From NCBI GenBank assembly GCA_905215555.1, contig CAJMQU010000009.1, forward strand, positions 1 through 64,000: DNA of 64,000 nt. The letters run 5' to 3'. Below, in pieces: positions 61,454 to 64,000 of this stretch. Position 1 is the first letter of the stretch; the number at the start of each line of letters is the position of its first letter. The DNA is from an uncultured bacterium (GTDB taxonomy: Bacteria; Bacteroidota; Bacteroidia; Bacteroidales; Bacteroidaceae). Both the position numbers and the translations under genes were made by a program. Below the pieces are notes generated by a model that was not told the DNA's origin, searched no databases, and was given only the letters and a program-made list of their open reading frames with translations.

Positions 61454-62419
61454 CTACTTGAACATCGGCTGTGCAAACCATCTCTTAAACATCCACGTCA
61501 CCACCACATACAGGCCGAAAGCTGAGACAAAACCTGCAATCGCATCGATAAGGTAATGCGCCTGGATATACACCGTAGCACCGCAAAGCAACAAATAGAA
61601 AGGTAATAGGAAAGCGAACAACCAACGGCTGCCGCGCCATGCCATAATCATCAGTATAGTGGAAATACCCACATGCGAACTGGGAAAAGCCGCTGTAGGA
61701 CGCTCGCCGATCTGCTGCGAACCCTCTACCAGATTATAGAAAAATCCATGATCATATCCCGGTCCGGGCAGTAATTCCTGATTATGATTGAAGTAATCTC
61801 CAATGGAAGGGAACACTCCCTGCGCCACATTATCCTCCCCGATAGCCGGGAAATAGAACTGCGGACCTGCCACCGGAACAAAGATATAAATCAGATAGTA
61901 AATAAAGAAAGAGGTGACCAGCACGAATGATAACTTCTCGAAGAATTCAAAACGGTAAATAAAGTACCAGACCACGACGATCAATATCATCGGATAATAG
62001 AAGAAGTAGCCCATATTGAACGGCTCGCTCACCCACATATGCGGAAAACGGAGGCAGAACCACACCGCCGGTTGACCGCCGAACATCCACTGCTCCACCG
62101 AGGCGAAGACATGGTCGAGATTGGGAAATATCCGGTTAAACTCAAATGTATCGGGATACCAATAAGAAAGCAGGGACATCTGGATAGCAATACGCACAAA
62201 GGCGGAGAACTTACAGGGTGCCAGCCGATAAAGATACATCAACAGGAAAGTCATGCCGGCAATCATCGCACGGTCAATCAACATCTGCGCAGGATGATCC
62301 ATCTCCTGGAAGAGAAATAAGATCAAGATAGAAGTCAACAAATTGTATATAAGTGTTATCTTCTCTACTGCAAACAACCCTTTCCGGGTTTCTACTTTTT
62401 TAAATAAATCTAAAGCCAT
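61454..62419 (-). CDS. PAP2-family membrane enzyme, Aur1-like
   Basis: 321 residues, about six to seven membrane helices. The C-terminal half carries PAP2 motifs RPTAAFPSSHVGIS and CGATVYIQAHYLIDAIAG, with the two conserved His and Asp. The spacing and the Tyr/Pro-rich loop (YIFVPVAGPQFYFP) resemble the Aur1/PAP2_3 subgroup, which includes inositol phosphorylceramide synthases. Bacteroides make sphingolipids, so a headgroup transferase or phosphatase on a lipid is plausible. It overlaps the SDR gene by 10 bp, implying a common transcript. The exact reaction is inference. Confidence 0.8.
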   Translation of the reverse strand: MALDLFKKVETRKGLFAVEKITLIYNLLTSILILFLFQEMDHPAQMLIDRAMIAGMTFLLMYLYRLAPCKFSAFVRIAIQMSLLSYWYPDTFEFNRIFPNLDHVFASVEQWMFGGQPAVWFCLRFPHMWVSEPFNMGYFFYYPMILIVVVWYFIYRFEFFEKLSFVLVTSFFIYYLIYIFVPVAGPQFYFPAIGEDNVAQGVFPSIGDYFNHNQELLPGPGYDHGFFYNLVEGSQQIGERPTAAFPSSHVGISTILMIMAWRGSRWLFAFLLPFYLLLCGATVYIQAHYLIDAIAGFVSAFGLYVVVTWMFKRWFAQPMFK

Positions 62420-63417
62420 CCCTCGTTCTTATACCAGGCAATGGTTTCCTTCACCCCCCTTTCCAGATTGTACTGGGGCGCAAATCCCAACTCTCGGATA
62501 GCCGGGCCGATATCACATTGCCAATTGCGTTGTTTCATTATGTTATACTTATCCGAATTGAGCGTGCTTGGCTTCTTGCTACGCATCGCCCAGAATTCAG
62601 CGAGCAAAGATACAACTTTCAATACAATTAATGGGCATACTATCCGAATTACAAACGGATCACCCAATTCTTTCCTTATCAGATCGGAAAAAGCACGGCT
62701 CCGGTAAACCTGCCCGTCCGCCAGGAAATAGGCGCGACGACATACCTGCTTCTCGATGCCGAGGAACACAGCCTGCACGATGTCTTTCACATAAACAAAT
62801 GTCAGATCCTGCCGGCGGAAACCTACGGCAAAGTCTGTATGCTGCTTGATGGACTTCGCCATCAGATAATAATCCTTCTCGCGCGGGCCATAAACTCCCG
62901 TAGGACGATAAATGACGTAAGGAAAACCGGGTATGCTCTGCAAGTAGAGTTCAGCCTTGAGTTTACTCAACCCGTAAGCGGTATTGGGCAAAGGTGAATC
63001 CTTCTCCGTGATAGGTTGGTAAGTCTTCTCCTGCACAGGTCCGAAGACACTCAACGTACTGATGTAAATGAACTGTTTCGGTATCATATTCAGTTCGCGG
63101 AGGGTATCGACAAAATACTTCGTTTGCAGATAATTCACCCGGTCGAACTCCCGTTTATCCGTACACTTAGTGACACCGGCACAATGGATGATATAATCGA
63201 ACTTATTGTAAGTTCCCTTATGCCCTGAGAGCTGTGCCCGCAGTTCGTTGGGATGCGCAAAGTCCAGTTCGAGAATGTGTATCTTACGGTTGCACAAGTA
63301 TTCACGGCTGCTGCTCGAACGGATACCCGCCCACACACCGAACTTCCGCTTCAACGCTTCTTCCACGATGAAACTTCCGATAAATCCACTGGCTCCTGTA
63401 ATTAATATACTTTCCAT
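62410..63417 (-). CDS. NAD-dependent epimerase/dehydratase (extended SDR)
   Basis: 335 residues. N-terminal GASGFIG nucleotide-binding motif (residues 8-14), ISTLSVFGP with the catalytic Ser/Thr, and YGLSK (about 150) as the YxxxK pair; RPTGVYGP follows as in sugar-nucleotide epimerases. It could act on a nucleotide sugar or, like some members, on a steroid or isoprenoid. A C-terminal hydrophobic stretch (VIRIVCPLIVLKVVSLLAEFW) suggests contact with the membrane. It overlaps the PAP2 gene and shares one base with the CDF stop (TAATG), so the three genes are coupled. Confidence 0.88.
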   Translation of the reverse strand: MESILITGASGFIGSFIVEEALKRKFGVWAGIRSSSSREYLCNRKIHILELDFAHPNELRAQLSGHKGTYNKFDYIIHCAGVTKCTDKREFDRVNYLQTKYFVDTLRELNMIPKQFIYISTLSVFGPVQEKTYQPITEKDSPLPNTAYGLSKLKAELYLQSIPGFPYVIYRPTGVYGPREKDYYLMAKSIKQHTDFAVGFRRQDLTFVYVKDIVQAVFLGIEKQVCRRAYFLADGQVYRSRAFSDLIRKELGDPFVIRIVCPLIVLKVVSLLAEFWAMRSKKPSTLNSDKYNIMKQRNWQCDIGPAIRELGFAPQYNLERGVKETIAWYKNEGWL

Positions 63418-64000
63418 TATTTCTTGGGTTCTACATGAATATTAATCAGCGTTCCTTCGCCAAGCATTTCTTTTAGTTTATCTTCAATGGCCGTAGCCGT
63501 AGTATGAGCTTCTTCCAGCGTAATCCGTCCATCCATGCGCACATGCACTTCGATGGCGCAGTAGCTGCCGATGCGCCGCGTGCGGAGGTGGTGCGGTTCA
63601 CTGACTCCGGGGAAAGAGAGCAGCGCTTGTTCAATATCCTTCTCCACCTCATCCGACAACGATTTTTCAAGCAGTTCGTCAATGCAAGGAACCAGCAGCC
63701 GGATGGCTACCTTCATTATAAAAAGGCTGACAATGACAGCTGCTATCGGATCGAGTACCCTCCAATGTTCTCCCAGCAAGATTGCGCCTCCGATACCTAC
63801 AGCCGTTCCTACAGACGAAAATGCATCGCTCCGATGATGCCAGGCATTGGCTACCACCGCCTGTGAATTCAGGCTTTTCCCTTTTATAACAGTATATTGA
63901 TACAGTATTTCCTTGCACAAAATAGAGACAAGGGCGGCAACCAATGCTATCATTCCGGGTGCTTCCAGTTGTTCTCCCTTGATAAATGCGTAAATAGAAG
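63417..64000 (-). CDS. Cation diffusion facilitator family transporter (5' end cut by window)
   Basis: The frame is open to the window edge (…IYAFIKGEQLEAPGMIAL…), so the start lies beyond 64000 and the ATG at 63953 is internal. Seen: membrane helices, the HHRSDAFSSVGTAVGIGGA motif with His and Asp that bind Zn2+ or a similar metal, and the C-terminal cytoplasmic dimerisation domain (PHHLRTRRIGSYCAIEVHVRMDGRITLEEAH). CDF proteins export divalent cations by proton exchange. First in the minus-strand unit with the SDR and PAP2 genes. Confidence 0.93.
   Translation of the reverse strand, partial: SIYAFIKGEQLEAPGMIALVAALVSILCKEILYQYTVIKGKSLNSQAVVANAWHHRSDAFSSVGTAVGIGGAILLGEHWRVLDPIAAVIVSLFIMKVAIRLLVPCIDELLEKSLSDEVEKDIEQALLSFPGVSEPHHLRTRRIGSYCAIEVHVRMDGRITLEEAHTTATAIEDKLKEMLGEGTLINIHVEPKK

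Overview
The window looks like a chromosomal segment of a gut Bacteroides. Evidence: TonB-dependent SusC/SusD pairs, a hybrid two-component system, FecR/ECF-sigma regulation, a fimbrillin-type lipoprotein operon, lipoproteins with Bacteroides-style lipoboxes, and TAnnTTTG -7 promoter elements in front of many genes. I cannot name the species from sequence alone. No rRNA, tRNA, CRISPR array or intact insertion sequence was recognised.

Layout. 1-4.0 kb: the frdCAB (succinate dehydrogenase/fumarate reductase) operon, interrupted between frdA and frdB by a small element carrying a broken four-helix-bundle (23S IVP-like) gene. 4.1-6.5 kb: a sensor histidine kinase with a periplasmic substrate-binding-like domain. 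6.7-10.4 kb: an outer-membrane beta-barrel protein and a convergent AraC-type regulator. 10.5-13.5 kb: a three-gene fimbrial-type operon (DUF3575, DUF5119, fimbrillin). 14.3-24.6 kb: an ECF sigma/anti-sigma controlled SusC/SusD locus with a metallo-beta-lactamase-fold protein, a glycerophosphodiester phosphodiesterase and a GlpT-like transporter; together these suggest capture and use of glycerophosphodiesters rather than an ordinary glycan. 25.4-43.5 kb: a polysaccharide utilisation locus with hybrid two-component regulator, GH2, SusC, SusD, a surface glycan-binding lipoprotein, a truncated carbohydrate-binding lipoprotein and a GH78 alpha-L-rhamnosidase. 43.5-48.1 kb: housekeeping genes (dprA, thioesterase, U32 protein, DUF2059 protein, tRNA-dihydrouridine synthase). 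48.3-61.2 kb: surface proteins (LPP20-like protein, two Fn3-repeat lipoproteins, a BspA-type leucine-rich repeat protein broken by one stop codon, a PEGA-domain barrel protein). 61.5-64 kb: an operon of a cation-efflux protein (cut by the window end), an SDR epimerase and an Aur1-like PAP2 membrane enzyme.

The most unusual signal is non-coding. Several gaps hold short tandem arrays whose unit is 22 bp (25.28, 29.23, 50.11 and 61.31 kb) or 11 bp (45.10 kb). Three of the 22-bp arrays are each about six units, 132 bp, long. The unit sequence differs between sites, although the 29 kb and 50 kb arrays share a 15-bp core. Pairs of arrays bracket accessory blocks: the GH78 gene (25.28/29.23 kb) and the surface-protein operon (50.11/61.31 kb). 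Two genes carry a single in-frame TAA in otherwise continuous reading frames.
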